Assembly (NCBI RefSeq): GCF_900129425.1
Contig: NZ_LT670817.1
Coordinates: 8,956,001 to 9,020,000, forward strand
From: Bradyrhizobium erythrophlei
GTDB taxonomy: Bacteria; Pseudomonadota; Alphaproteobacteria; Rhizobiales; Xanthobacteraceae
DNA: 64,000 bases
Direction: 5' to 3'
Positions within the stretch are counted from its first letter, which is position 1. Every line of letters starts with the position of its first letter. The notes beneath the pieces are model-generated. The model worked only from the letters and a program-made list of their open reading frames with translations. It had not been told where the DNA came from and made no database searches. Position numbers and translations under genes: made by a program. Shown one piece after another: positions 51,597 through 62,098 of this stretch.

Positions 51597-52811
51597 TTAC
51601 TTCGCCACACGCACCGGATGGGCCAGAGCCGAGCGCGCGAATTTCTTGAGCCCCATCGGCTTCCCGAACAGATAGCCCTGGACCATGTCGAAGCCCATTT
51701 CGTTCGCCGTGACAAAATCGGCGCGGGTCTCGACCCCCTCCGCAACGACCCGGGTGCTGTACCCCCTGGCGAGTTCGATGATGTGACGGCAGACCGTCTG
51801 TTTCAGCCGGTCGTTGGCGCAGCCGGTGACGAACTGCCGATCGACCTTCAGTTCGGCAAAGGGGAAGGCGTCGAGCCCCATCAGCGCCGGCCAGTCGGCG
51901 CCGAGATTGTCGATCGAGACCGCGACATTGTGAAAGCGCAGTTCCTTGGCGGCATCGATCACCAGATCCAGATCTTGAATGGCCTCGGCGCTGCTAATCT
52001 CGACGAGCAGTCCGCCGAATGCCGGATGCGCCGGCATCTTCCGGCAGAGATCGCGCACGATTTGCCGGTCCTTGAGAAACGAGACCGGCAGGTTGATCGA
52101 AATATCGGTCGCGCTTTGTTGTTGGAGCAGGTAGCGCCAATCCTCCCCAACGCGGTCGATCACGAAATCCGACAGGCGCAGCAAATGCGGATCGTCGTCC
52201 GCCGGGATGAAATAGGCGGGCGGGACGACGCCCCAGGTCGGATGCCGTATCCGCACCAGCGCCTCGGCGCCGCTGCGAACGAGGGAACGGGCGTCAATCT
52301 TCTGCTGATACCACAATTCGAGCCAGCCGGCGTGCAACGCCTCGGACACGTGGACCGCCGGGCTGGGGGCCGGCTCCCCCGGAAGAAGCGTGGTGACCCG
52401 CTCGCGCAAGGTCCCGGCGGCGAATGGCGTGGTTAGCGGGGGCAGCATGGCGAGGCCGTATTCCGCGCCGACCTGCTGCACGGCCCTAACGATGACCGAC
52501 TCCCGGGCGCCTATGGCAAGAATCTTGCCGCCGAATTTCCGGCGCACCAGTATTTCGAGGATTTTGCCGGCTTCGATCCCATCGACCGATAGTCCGAGGA
52601 CGATGAGATCCGGAAGCTGAGTCTCGAGAATCATGCCCAGTTCATCGGCCTTTGCGCACTCGCTGGTGACGAAGCCGAGATCTTCGAGCACGTCGGTAAG
52701 GAAGGCCCGAAGATGCTTCTTGCTGTCCGCAACGCAGGCCCGAGGTGTCACCTTTCGGCGTCCGAAGGTTTTGCTTTCCGCTGGATCGTCGCCGAATATC
52801 TCGCTCGCCAT
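51597..52811 (-). CDS. Receiver-like/EAL protein, probably catalytically inactive
   Basis: 404 residues. Residues 22-145 form a receiver-like domain, but the phospho-acceptor position in LPDLIVLGLSVDG is Gly73. Residues 155-400 are an EAL domain with Glu183-Ala-Leu, NLPV, VEISS and VAEGVET, but the usual DDFGTG stretch reads DNLGAD, losing one metal-binding aspartate. It probably senses or binds c-di-GMP or a partner without hydrolysing it (inference). ATG 52811 has GGAG eight bases upstream; a frame 42 bases longer exists. Confidence 0.82.
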   Translation of the reverse strand: MASEIFGDDPAESKTFGRRKVTPRACVADSKKHLRAFLTDVLEDLGFVTSECAKADELGMILETQLPDLIVLGLSVDGIEAGKILEILVRRKFGGKILAIGARESVIVRAVQQVGAEYGLAMLPPLTTPFAAGTLRERVTTLLPGEPAPSPAVHVSEALHAGWLELWYQQKIDARSLVRSGAEALVRIRHPTWGVVPPAYFIPADDDPHLLRLSDFVIDRVGEDWRYLLQQQSATDISINLPVSFLKDRQIVRDLCRKMPAHPAFGGLLVEISSAEAIQDLDLVIDAAKELRFHNVAVSIDNLGADWPALMGLDAFPFAELKVDRQFVTGCANDRLKQTVCRHIIELARGYSTRVVAEGVETRADFVTANEMGFDMVQGYLFGKPMGLKKFARSALAHPVRVAK

Positions 52812-52990
52812 CGCTAATCTCCGCCCCGATGAGACGTTCTTAGCGGCGCGCATGGTTTCAAATATGGAGATTTTAGGCGCAGAGTTGAATTATTCGGGTA
52901 ACGTTAAACCGCGCAGGAAGAATAAAATTGCTGCAGATTTTGTCTAAAATTGAAATAATCAGATCAAGTCTGGCAGACTTGGGCGACCGT

Positions 52991-53044
52991 CCGACGGCCG
53001 TCGGTTGCGCAAATTGCCTGCCGCCCGTGCTTCGCGGGCGGCAG
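52991..53044 (-). terminator. Hairpin region after the 53.1 kb gene
   Basis: The 326-base gap 52812-53137 holds a perfect palindrome CCGACGGCCGTCGG (52991-53004) and a hairpin CTGCCGCCCG/CGGGCGGCAG (53018-53027, 53035-53044, seven-base loop). Read on the minus strand it follows the 53138 gene and precedes the EAL gene, so it is a candidate terminator, though the trailing T run is short. Confidence 0.4.
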
Positions 53045-53137
53045 CGACTAGGATCGAGTTCACGCCCAACAGCGCGCATGAGGCAATGGGCTTTGGGGTT
53101 TGATTCGACGCGGCGGTGACGGCGACCGCGGTGTCGC

Positions 53138-53575
53138 CTATTGCGCCTTCTCGTGCTGCGCGATGCCGACCGCCTTGTAGTCGTAGGTGGGATAGAATTC
53201 GGTGTGATAGCTGCCCCAGGCGGTGTTCTCGAAGATGCGGTTGACCTCGCGAAGCCGGGACGCCGGAAGCCGCAGCGTGACGACCTGTCCGATCCCCATC
53301 ATCACGTACCAGCTAACGACCTCGATGCCGGGCGGCGGAAAGGCTTTGTAATAGCCTTGCTTCTCGAGTTGCGCGTTGAGTTCGCTTAACGGGCGCGACT
53401 GGTCGTGCTTCAGGAATATCGTGACCATCACGGCGTTGTCCGCTGTCGGTGCCGCGTTCTCGGTCGGCGGTGTTGCGGTCTGGGCTCCGGCGCCCGAAAC
53501 GAACGCCAACACGCCAGCCAGCGCCGCCGCGGCTATCAGTAATCGCACCGGCACTGATCCGATCCCTCGACCCAT
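53138..53575 (-). CDS. Secreted protein of unknown function
   Basis: 145 residues with signal peptide PVRLLIAAAALAGVLAFVSGAGA. The mature part reads VMVTIFLKHDQSRPLSELNAQLEKQGYYKAFPPPG and ends with an aromatic-rich segment HTEFYPTYDYKAVG. No known domain recognised. ATG 53575 is preferred because AAGGAG is at the right distance; the ATG two codons earlier abuts it. It lies 89 bases downstream of the symporter gene on the same strand. Confidence 0.7.
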   Translation of the reverse strand: MGRGIGSVPVRLLIAAAALAGVLAFVSGAGAQTATPPTENAAPTADNAVMVTIFLKHDQSRPLSELNAQLEKQGYYKAFPPPGIEVVSWYVMMGIGQVVTLRLPASRLREVNRIFENTAWGSYHTEFYPTYDYKAVGIAQHEKAQ

Positions 53576-53664
53576 CGCCATCTCCTTTTTGAACGTCTGA
53601 TTACGTTTGCGGGACAAATTCAGACCGCGATTATCGCAGACCGGCGACACACGTGAACCTGATA

Positions 53665-54999
53665 TCATCGTGATTGATATTCGCCGGAGATGTCCCTGCC
53701 GGTGTAGTCGGTCATCAGGGCGGTCGCCGCCAGCGTAATCACCGCGCAGATCGCGATATAGATCGCAATGGCCAGCGACGAGTGAAAGGTGCCGTACAGC
53801 CATGTCGCGATCAGCGGCGCGGGGCCTCCCGCGATGATGGATGCGAGTTGATAGCCGAGCGAGGCGCCGCTGTAGCGCAAGCTCCCGGTGAAACTTTCGG
53901 CGATCAGGGCGGCCTGCGGACCGTACAGCATGTCGTGCGGCACCAGCGACAGGATCACCGCGAGAAAGATCACCGTTTCCGATCCGGTATTCAGCATACC
54001 GAAATAGATGAAACCGAACACGCCGGTCGCCACCGCGCCGATCATGTACATGTTCTTGCGGCCGATGTGATCGGACAGATGACCGAACAGGGGAATCGAG
54101 ACGAACGACAACATGGCGGCCGCGAGCACCGCCGACAGCAGGAAGTTGCGGGAGACGTGCAATGTCTCGATGCCGTAGGAAAAGATGAAGGCAGTAAAGA
54201 TGTAGAACGGCGCCTGCTCGGCCATGCGCGCCAGCGCGGAGAGCAGGATTTCCTTGGGATGACGTTTGATGACCGTCAGCATCGGGGTGCGCTCGATCTT
54301 GCGTTCGGCGATTAGCTTGCTGAACACCGGCGTTTCCAGAATGCCCAACCGGATGTAGAGGCCGACGCCGACCAGTACGATGCTCAGAGCGAACGGGATG
54401 CGCCAGCCCCAGGCCAGGAATTGCTCGCCGGACATTTGACTGAAGGCCAGCACGGCGAGATTCGCCATGAACAATCCGCAGGGCACCCCGAATTGCGGCC
54501 AGGAAGCGATCAGCCCGCGCGAGCGATCGTCGCGCGCCCATTCCATCGACATCAGCACCGAGCCACCCCATTCGCCGCCGACGCCGACGCCCTGGATGAA
54601 GCGCAGCACGGTCAGGATCACCGCGCCCCAGATGCCGATGCTCGCATAGGTCGGGACTAGCGCCACCGCGGCCGTCGCCAGTCCCATCAGCAGCAGCGTC
54701 GCGATCAGCGTCGACTTGCGGCCGATGCGGTCGCCGTAATGTCCGAAAATCGCGGCCCCAATCGGGCGCGCGATAAAGCCGACGGCGTAGATCGCGAACG
54801 CCTCGAGGGTCCCGACCCAGGGGTCGGAGTGCGGAAAAAACAGCTTGGCGAAGACCAGGCCGGTGACCGTGCTGTAGAGGAAAAAATCGTACCACTCGAT
54901 CGCGGTGCCGATAGTCGACGCGACCACCGCGCGCCGAAGCTGGACCTGGTGTTCGCTGGAGGTGAGGGAAATGGCCCTGTCGGCGTTGGATGTTGCCAT
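53665..54999 (-). CDS. MFS metabolite:proton symporter (MHS family)
   Basis: 444-residue carrier of the ShiA/KgtP/ProP group. It starts near VVASTIGTAIEWYDFFLYSTVTGLVF, typical of that family, with the loop motif GHYGDRIGRKSTL and RFIQGVGVGGEWGGSVL. It imports a small metabolite, often an organic acid, with protons. ATG 54999 has GGAGGG upstream. The gene is divergent from the sugar-acid dehydratase across a 623-base gap, which suggests that it imports the dehydratase substrate or precursor (inference). Confidence 0.9.
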   Translation of the reverse strand: MATSNADRAISLTSSEHQVQLRRAVVASTIGTAIEWYDFFLYSTVTGLVFAKLFFPHSDPWVGTLEAFAIYAVGFIARPIGAAIFGHYGDRIGRKSTLIATLLLMGLATAAVALVPTYASIGIWGAVILTVLRFIQGVGVGGEWGGSVLMSMEWARDDRSRGLIASWPQFGVPCGLFMANLAVLAFSQMSGEQFLAWGWRIPFALSIVLVGVGLYIRLGILETPVFSKLIAERKIERTPMLTVIKRHPKEILLSALARMAEQAPFYIFTAFIFSYGIETLHVSRNFLLSAVLAAAMLSFVSIPLFGHLSDHIGRKNMYMIGAVATGVFGFIYFGMLNTGSETVIFLAVILSLVPHDMLYGPQAALIAESFTGSLRYSGASLGYQLASIIAGGPAPLIATWLYGTFHSSLAIAIYIAICAVITLAATALMTDYTGRDISGEYQSR

Positions 55000-55173
55000 G
55001 AACGTTCCCTCCGGCAGCGGCGCCCCCAATGCCCTGTGAATGGTTTGGCTAGGGAACTTGCGACCACGCATCCGGGTTCCAGGCGGCGGCGCGGGAATCG
55101 CAAAAATACCGGCGCCGGCCGGGCTCGGGCGCGGCCAGGCTGCAGCGATCCCGGCAGCGTTTACGCCGCCGAA

Positions 55174-55189
55174 TGTGAAACATGTCACA
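55174..55189. promoter_or_regulatory. CRP-type palindrome TGTGA-N6-TCACA
   Basis: Exact match to the CRP/FNR-superfamily half-sites TGTGA (55174-55178) and TCACA (55185-55189) with six bases between. It lies in the 55000-55622 gap, 175 bases before the symporter start and 434 before the dehydratase. Nothing else in this gap is supported. Confidence 0.5.
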
Positions 55190-55622
55190 TCCGGCCGGAG
55201 GGTTCGGCGCTATCCATCAAGCGGCCGGGGCCTCTTGGCATTGAGGACAGGACACATGACAACGCGGCGGATGGTGTATTGGTGGTTCAGGTTCGTCGTC
55301 TCAGGACGATTTATCGAGACATTTCTGAACTCGCGGCGCGCGAAGCGCTCGTGAAGATTTTACAGCGGAGCTTCGATCGAACGATCGCCTCTTGCGGATG
55401 ACGATCGCAGGTTCGCTTGCCACGCGCGAGAATTCCCGGGCTGGCCGCAGCTTCTCGCATTAGCCGCTCCCCCGCTGAGGGCGCCGTGTCATCCCGAAGC
55501 GCGGCTGGGCTCGAAAAATCGCAGAAATCGACCGGTCCGGCGATAAAACCGATCAAAGGGTGGGCTTGCCCCGCAGGGACGGGCTGTGAGATGACCCTTG
55601 GGGATCTCACACAGGTGCTTTC

Positions 55623-57359
<1,737 letters not shown>

Positions 57360-57365
57360 GCCCGA

Positions 57366-57447
57366 TCGTCGTTCCGGGGCGCGCGCCAGCGCGAACCCGG
57401 AACCTCGAGATTCCGGGTCTGGTGCTAACGCACCATCCCGGAATGAC
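57366..57447. repeat. Dispersed intergenic repeat
   Basis: Imperfectly palindromic element running from TCGTCGTTCCGGGGCGCGCG to ACCATCCCGGAATGAC. From memory, near copies are common in Bradyrhizobium genomes. It fills most of the space between the dehydratase and the RraA-like gene. Confidence 0.65.
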
Positions 57448-57469
57448 AAGACCCTGGGATAGAAAAGCC

Positions 57470-58188
57470 ATGACAAAACTTTCCGACGCGACCCGCGATA
57501 ATTCAAAACCGTCAGCACCGCCACAGTCGCCACCGCGCTCTACAAGCGCGGCTACCGGATCCAGATGATTCAGGACGTGCATCCGCTGGGTCCCGATCAG
57601 CCGACGCTGGTCGGCGAGGCGTTTACGCTGCGCTACATGCCCGCGCGCGAGGACCTCAACAAGGTCGAGGTGTTTTGCGACCGCTCGCACCCGCAGCGCA
57701 AGGCCATCGAGGATTGCCCCGTGGGCGCGGTGCTGGTCATGGACAGCCGCAAGGATGCCCGCGCCGCGTCGGCAGGCGCCATTCTGGTGACGCGGCTGAT
57801 GCAGCGCGGCGTCGCCGGCGTGGTCACCGACGGCGGCTTTCGCGATTCCGCCGAAATCGCCAAGCTCGGTTTTCCTGCTTATCATCACAGGCCGAGCGCG
57901 CCGACCAACCTGACGCTGCATCAGGCGATCGAGATCAACGTGCCGATCGGCTGCGGCGACGCGCCGGTATTTCCCGGCGACGTCATCCTCGGCGACAGCG
58001 ACGGCGTGATCGTGATTCCCGCGCATCTCGCCGACGAAATCGCCAACGAGGCTTTCGAAATGACCGCGTTCGAGGATTTCGTCACCGAAGAGGTCCGCAA
58101 GGGCCGCTCGATCTTCGGGCTTTATCCCGCGACCGACGAGCAGACGCTCGTGGGGTTCGCCGCGTGGCGGAAGAAGACGGGAAGGTAG
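57470..58188 (+). pseudogene. RraA-like aldolase/decarboxylase gene with a one-base frameshift
   Basis: The intact protein would be about 239 residues, beginning MTKLSDATRD at ATG 57470. After GATAATTC (57497-57504) the frame ends at a TGA about 32 codons in, while the +1-shifted frame continues as a clean RraA-family protein to 58188 (GVVTDGGFRDSAEIAKLGFPAY; GDSDGVIVIPAHLADEI). Restoring one A (GATAAATTC) gives DKFKTVSTATVATALYKRG and a continuous gene. RraA-like proteins of this type cleave or decarboxylate 2-oxo acids, fitting the upstream dehydratase. A shorter protein could start at ATG 57565. Real mutation or sequencing error cannot be told apart. Confidence 0.8.
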
Positions 58189-58201
58189 TTTCTCTCAGCA
58201 G

Positions 58202-58227
58202 GTCGTCCCGGCGAACGCCGGGACGAC
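58202..58227. terminator. Hairpin between convergent genes
   Basis: Perfect 11-base arms GTCGTCCCGGC/GCCGGGACGAC with a GAAC loop, between the RraA-like stop and the peptidase stop. It is likely a bidirectional transcript end or a short dispersed repeat; no T run is present. Confidence 0.5.
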
Positions 58228-58245
58228 GACAGATTTTTGAGCGGG

Positions 58246-60354
58246 CTACGAAGCGGCCATCCCCACCGCCCACAATGCAAAGGCATAGGCGATGGCGACT
58301 TCGTCGAGGCGGTGGAAGCGGCCGGAGGCGCCGCCGTGGCCGGCGCCCATATTGGTACGCAACAGCACCGGGCCGCCTGACGTCATGGTGGCGCGTAGCC
58401 GCGCGATCCATTTCGCCGGCTCCCAATAGGTGACGCGCGGATCGGTTAGCCCGGCCATCGCCAGGATCGCCGGATAGTGCTTCGCCGCGACATTGTCGTA
58501 GGGAGAGTATGATAAAATGGTGTTGAAGTCGGCTTCGCTTTCGATCGGGTTGCCCCATTCCGGCCACTCCGGCGGCGTCAGCGGCAGGGTGTCGTCGAGC
58601 ATGGTATTGAGCACGTCGACGAACGGCACCTCGGCGACGATGCCGGCAAACAATCCGCCGGCGCGGTTGGCGACCGCGCCCATCAGCATGCCGCCGGCGC
58701 TGCCGCCATGGCCGACGATGCGTTTGGCGCTGGTGTAGCGCGCATCGATCAGCGCCCGGCCGCAGCTTGCGAAATCGTCGAAGCTGTTGGTCTTCTTGTC
58801 GCGCTTGCCGTCGAGATACCAGCCCCAGCCCTTGTCCGAACCGCCGCGGATATGCGCGATCGCATAGACAAAGCCGCGATCGACCAGCGACAGCCGGTTG
58901 GCGGAAAACGACGCCGGCATCGCCATCCCGTAGGAGCCGTAGCCGTACAGCAACAGCGGCGCGGTGCCGTCGCGCACGAGATCCCGGCGGTGCAGAATCG
59001 AAACCGGCACCCTGGCGCCGTCATGCGAGGTCGCTGTGATCCGTGTGGTGACGTAGTCGGCCGGGTTGTGGCCGGAGGGAATTTCCTGCCGCTTGCGCAA
59101 AATGCGCGTGCGGCTGGCCATGTCGTAATCATAGACTTCCGACGGCGTCGTCATCGACGAATAGGAGAAGCGCAGATTGGTCGTGTCGAATTCGTAGCCG
59201 CCCATGGTGTCCAGCGAATAGGCCGCTTCGGCGAACGCGATGTCGTGCTCCTTGCCGGTCGCGAGGTCGCGGATAATGATCGCGGGCAGCGCGTTGGCGC
59301 GCTCCAGCCGCACCAGATGACCGGCGTAAAGCTCGATGTCGATGACATAGACGCCTTCGCGGTACGGGATCAGGTCGCGCCAGTTGGCGCGCGCGGGCGC
59401 GTCCAGCGGCGCGGTGACGATCTTGAAGTCGATGGCGCCATCGGCATTGGTGAGAATGAACAGCTCATCGCCACGGTCGGCGACCGAATATTGCACGCCC
59501 TGTTCGCGCGCGGCGACAAGGCGCGGCGGCGCATCGAGATCGGCAATATCGATCAGCCGCTGCTCGGAGGTTTCGTGGTCGCCGCCGGCGATCACGCAGA
59601 AGCGGCCGCTCGAGCTTTCATGGATATGCGTGAACCAGCCGGCGTCCTGCTCTTCGTAGACCAGGACATCGTCCGCCTGCGGCGTGCCCAGGCGATGACG
59701 CCAGACCTGCATCGGCCGGTGGTTGTCGTCGAGTTTTACGTAGAAGAACGCCGTGGCGTCCGCGCTCCACACCACGGCGCCGTCGGTTTCCTCGACCAGA
59801 TCGTCGCGGTCCGCGCCATCAGCCCAGTCGCGCACCCGGATCGAGAAATATTCCGAGCCCTTGATGTCCGCGCTCCACGCCTCGAGCCGGTGATCCGGCG
59901 AATGCCGCGCGCCGCCGAATCTGAAATATTCCTGATTTTCCGCAAGCTGGTCGCCATCGAGGATGATCTCGGTCTCGCCGCCGTCGCGCGCGGAGCGGCC
60001 GAACAATTCATGCTGGCCGCCGTCGCGGAATCGCCGGAAATACGCGAAAGGGCCGTCCGGCGCCGGCACGCTGGAATCGTCTTCCTTGATCCGCCCGCGC
60101 ATTTCCGCAACCAGCGTCTTTTGCAGGGAAGCGGTGTGGCCGAGCAGGCTTTCGGTGTAATCGTTTTCGGATTCGAGATAGTTTCGGATATCCGCGTCCA
60201 GCACCGAGGGATCGCGCAGCACTTCCTGCCAGTTTGGGTCCTTCAGCCAAGCATAGTCGTCGACCACGGTGATGCCGTGCCGCGTGAATGAATGCGGCCG
60301 GCGCGGCGCCACCGGTGCCGGCTGGGAAATCTTTGGGTTTAACGTTGGTGTCAC
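58246..60354 (-). CDS. Prolyl oligopeptidase family, oligopeptidase B type
   Basis: 702-residue serine peptidase with an N-terminal beta-propeller gate and C-terminal alpha/beta-hydrolase domain. The catalytic serine is in GHGGSAGGMLMG, the aspartate in AGLTDPRVTYWEP and the histidine in NMGAGHGGASGR; the helper segment YGSYGMAMPASF is also typical. Oligopeptidase B cleaves short peptides after Lys/Arg. The GTG start at 60354 has GAGG upstream and gives the usual family length; the longest frame starts 171 bases earlier in non-homologous sequence. Stands alone. Confidence 0.9.
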   Translation of the reverse strand: MTPTLNPKISQPAPVAPRRPHSFTRHGITVVDDYAWLKDPNWQEVLRDPSVLDADIRNYLESENDYTESLLGHTASLQKTLVAEMRGRIKEDDSSVPAPDGPFAYFRRFRDGGQHELFGRSARDGGETEIILDGDQLAENQEYFRFGGARHSPDHRLEAWSADIKGSEYFSIRVRDWADGADRDDLVEETDGAVVWSADATAFFYVKLDDNHRPMQVWRHRLGTPQADDVLVYEEQDAGWFTHIHESSSGRFCVIAGGDHETSEQRLIDIADLDAPPRLVAAREQGVQYSVADRGDELFILTNADGAIDFKIVTAPLDAPARANWRDLIPYREGVYVIDIELYAGHLVRLERANALPAIIIRDLATGKEHDIAFAEAAYSLDTMGGYEFDTTNLRFSYSSMTTPSEVYDYDMASRTRILRKRQEIPSGHNPADYVTTRITATSHDGARVPVSILHRRDLVRDGTAPLLLYGYGSYGMAMPASFSANRLSLVDRGFVYAIAHIRGGSDKGWGWYLDGKRDKKTNSFDDFASCGRALIDARYTSAKRIVGHGGSAGGMLMGAVANRAGGLFAGIVAEVPFVDVLNTMLDDTLPLTPPEWPEWGNPIESEADFNTILSYSPYDNVAAKHYPAILAMAGLTDPRVTYWEPAKWIARLRATMTSGGPVLLRTNMGAGHGGASGRFHRLDEVAIAYAFALWAVGMAAS

Positions 60355-60548
60355 TCGGTCCTCATTCACTCTTCGGAAAACGCCGCCACTTTGCATATTG
60401 GGTCCCAAGGCACGGATTGCCAGAACCGCCGCCCATGCGCCAGAGGCGCGCGCGGCTTGTTGACCCGCGGGTTGTATGGTTAGGCTTTCCGGCCAGCGCG
60501 AGGGTCTGACGCCAACGCAGCCCACGGAATCGGGCTTTGCAGGGGAAG

Positions 60549-60641
60549 CCCGTCATGCCCGGCCTTATGCCGGGCATCCACGTCTTCCCTTCAATGGCGC
60601 AAAGGACGTGGATGGCCGGGACGAAGCCCGGCCATGACGGG
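60549..60641. repeat. Dispersed intergenic repeat with inverted ends
   Basis: 93-bp element with ends CCCGTCATG and CATGACGGG, containing TGCCGGGCATCCACGTCTT and ACGTGGATGGCCGGGACGAA. A second copy is at 63262-63380. It occupies the divergent gap 60355-60661, which holds no gene. Confidence 0.7.
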
Positions 60642-60661
60642 AAAGCTGAGACTGGGAACCG

Positions 60662-62098
60662 ATGCTCTTCAATTCCTACGCGTTCATTTTTCTGTTCCTG
60701 CCGATCGCCTTGCTCGGCTATTTCGTGCTCGGCCGGGTCGGCAATCTGGCGCCAGTAATATGGCTGGCGCTGGCGTCGCTGGCGTTTTACTCGGTCAGCA
60801 ACTGGCAGTTCGTGGCTCTGCTGCTGGCGTCGATCGCGTTCAATTATGTCATCGGCTGGCTGTTGATTTCAAAGCATCTGCGCCCCGGCCCACGATTTGC
60901 GGTGCTGACGGTCGGGGTCGCGGGGGATCTTCTGGTGCTCGGCTATTTCAAATATGCCGGCTTCCTGGCCGCCAACCTCAACGCGCTGTTCTCGACCGGC
61001 CTTACCGTCAACATTCTGCTCCCTGTGGGGATCTCGTTCTACACATTCACCCAGATCGCGTTCCTGGTCGATGCCTACCGGGGCCAGGTCGCGCATTACG
61101 CGCTGCCGCATTACGCGCTGTTCGTCAGCTATTTTCCGCATCTGATCGCGGGGCCGATCCTGCACCACAAGGACATGATCCCGCAGTTCGAGCGCGCGGA
61201 ATCAAAGCGGCCGGATCCGCATCTGATCTTGTGCGGCCTGATCATTTTCGCGATCGGCCTGTTCAAGAAGACCTGCCTCGCCGACGGCATCCAGCCGCTG
61301 GTCACGCTCGCCTTCGGCCCGGCGCCCCCCTCTTTCGATCAGGCCTGGATCGGCGCGCTGGCCTATACCTTCCAGCTTTATTTCGATTTCTCCGGCTATT
61401 CGGACATGGCGATCGGAATTTCCCTGATGTTCGGCATCTTCCTGCCGCTCAATTTCAATTCGCCCTACAAGGCCCAAAACATCATCGATTTCTGGCGGCG
61501 CTGGCACATGACGCTGTCGCAGTTCCTGCGCGACTACCTCTATATCCCGCTCGGCGGCAACCGGCGTGGCCGCGTGTTGCGCTACGTCAATTTGATGGTG
61601 ACGATGGCGCTTGGCGGCCTCTGGCACGGCGCGGCCTGGACCTTTGTCGCCTGGGGCGTGCTGCATGGCGTCTACCTCTGCATCAATCACGCGTGGAACA
61701 ATTACGGCCCGGCGGTGGCGCCACGCTTCACGCGGCTCGCTAACCTGGCCGCGTTCGCTCTGACGTTTTTGGCGGTTGTCGTGGCCTGGGTATTGTTTCG
61801 CGCCGACAGCATGGCGTCGGCGATCTCGATCCTGACGAAGATGGCCAGCCCCTCGCAGATCGTGCTCGGCCGCGTCGAAATGGCTTACAGCGTATTCATT
61901 GTCGCCTATGCCGCGCTCGCCTGGCTGGCGCCGAACACGCAAACCATCATGGGCTACGACCACACCAATCGAACCGTCGGCGAGGCGCTCGGCCGATGGC
62001 AGAAGCGCCCGGCCTTCCTCTATGCCACCGCCGCCGTGCTGGCTTTCGGGATTCTCGGAATCCAGCAGCACAGCGAATTCATCTATTTCAGGTTCTGA
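60662..62098 (+). CDS. MBOAT-family O-acyltransferase, AlgI-like
   Basis: 478-residue polytopic membrane enzyme. The MBOAT core includes YFSFDFSGYSDMA-type sequence (LYFDFSGYSDMAIGISLMFG), NIIDFWRRWHMTLSQFLRDY and the catalytic histidine in GGLWHGAAWTF. AlgI-type proteins carry acetyl groups across the inner membrane to a periplasmic transferase that decorates polysaccharide. GGGAA precedes the ATG. The next gene, overlapping by one base, encodes the expected SGNH-like partner. Confidence 0.92.
   Translation: MLFNSYAFIFLFLPIALLGYFVLGRVGNLAPVIWLALASLAFYSVSNWQFVALLLASIAFNYVIGWLLISKHLRPGPRFAVLTVGVAGDLLVLGYFKYAGFLAANLNALFSTGLTVNILLPVGISFYTFTQIAFLVDAYRGQVAHYALPHYALFVSYFPHLIAGPILHHKDMIPQFERAESKRPDPHLILCGLIIFAIGLFKKTCLADGIQPLVTLAFGPAPPSFDQAWIGALAYTFQLYFDFSGYSDMAIGISLMFGIFLPLNFNSPYKAQNIIDFWRRWHMTLSQFLRDYLYIPLGGNRRGRVLRYVNLMVTMALGGLWHGAAWTFVAWGVLHGVYLCINHAWNNYGPAVAPRFTRLANLAAFALTFLAVVVAWVLFRADSMASAISILTKMASPSQIVLGRVEMAYSVFIVAYAALAWLAPNTQTIMGYDHTNRTVGEALGRWQKRPAFLYATAAVLAFGILGIQQHSEFIYFRF

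Noticed and set aside
53138..54895. 585-residue minus-strand frame joining the 53.1 kb secreted protein to sequence inside the symporter gene
   Set aside because: The upstream part is out of frame with the clear symporter; only the last 145 residues with their own signal peptide are real.
58708..60291. 527-residue plus-strand frame opposite the peptidase gene
   Set aside because: Typical GC-rich antisense shadow; the minus strand carries a full catalytic triad.
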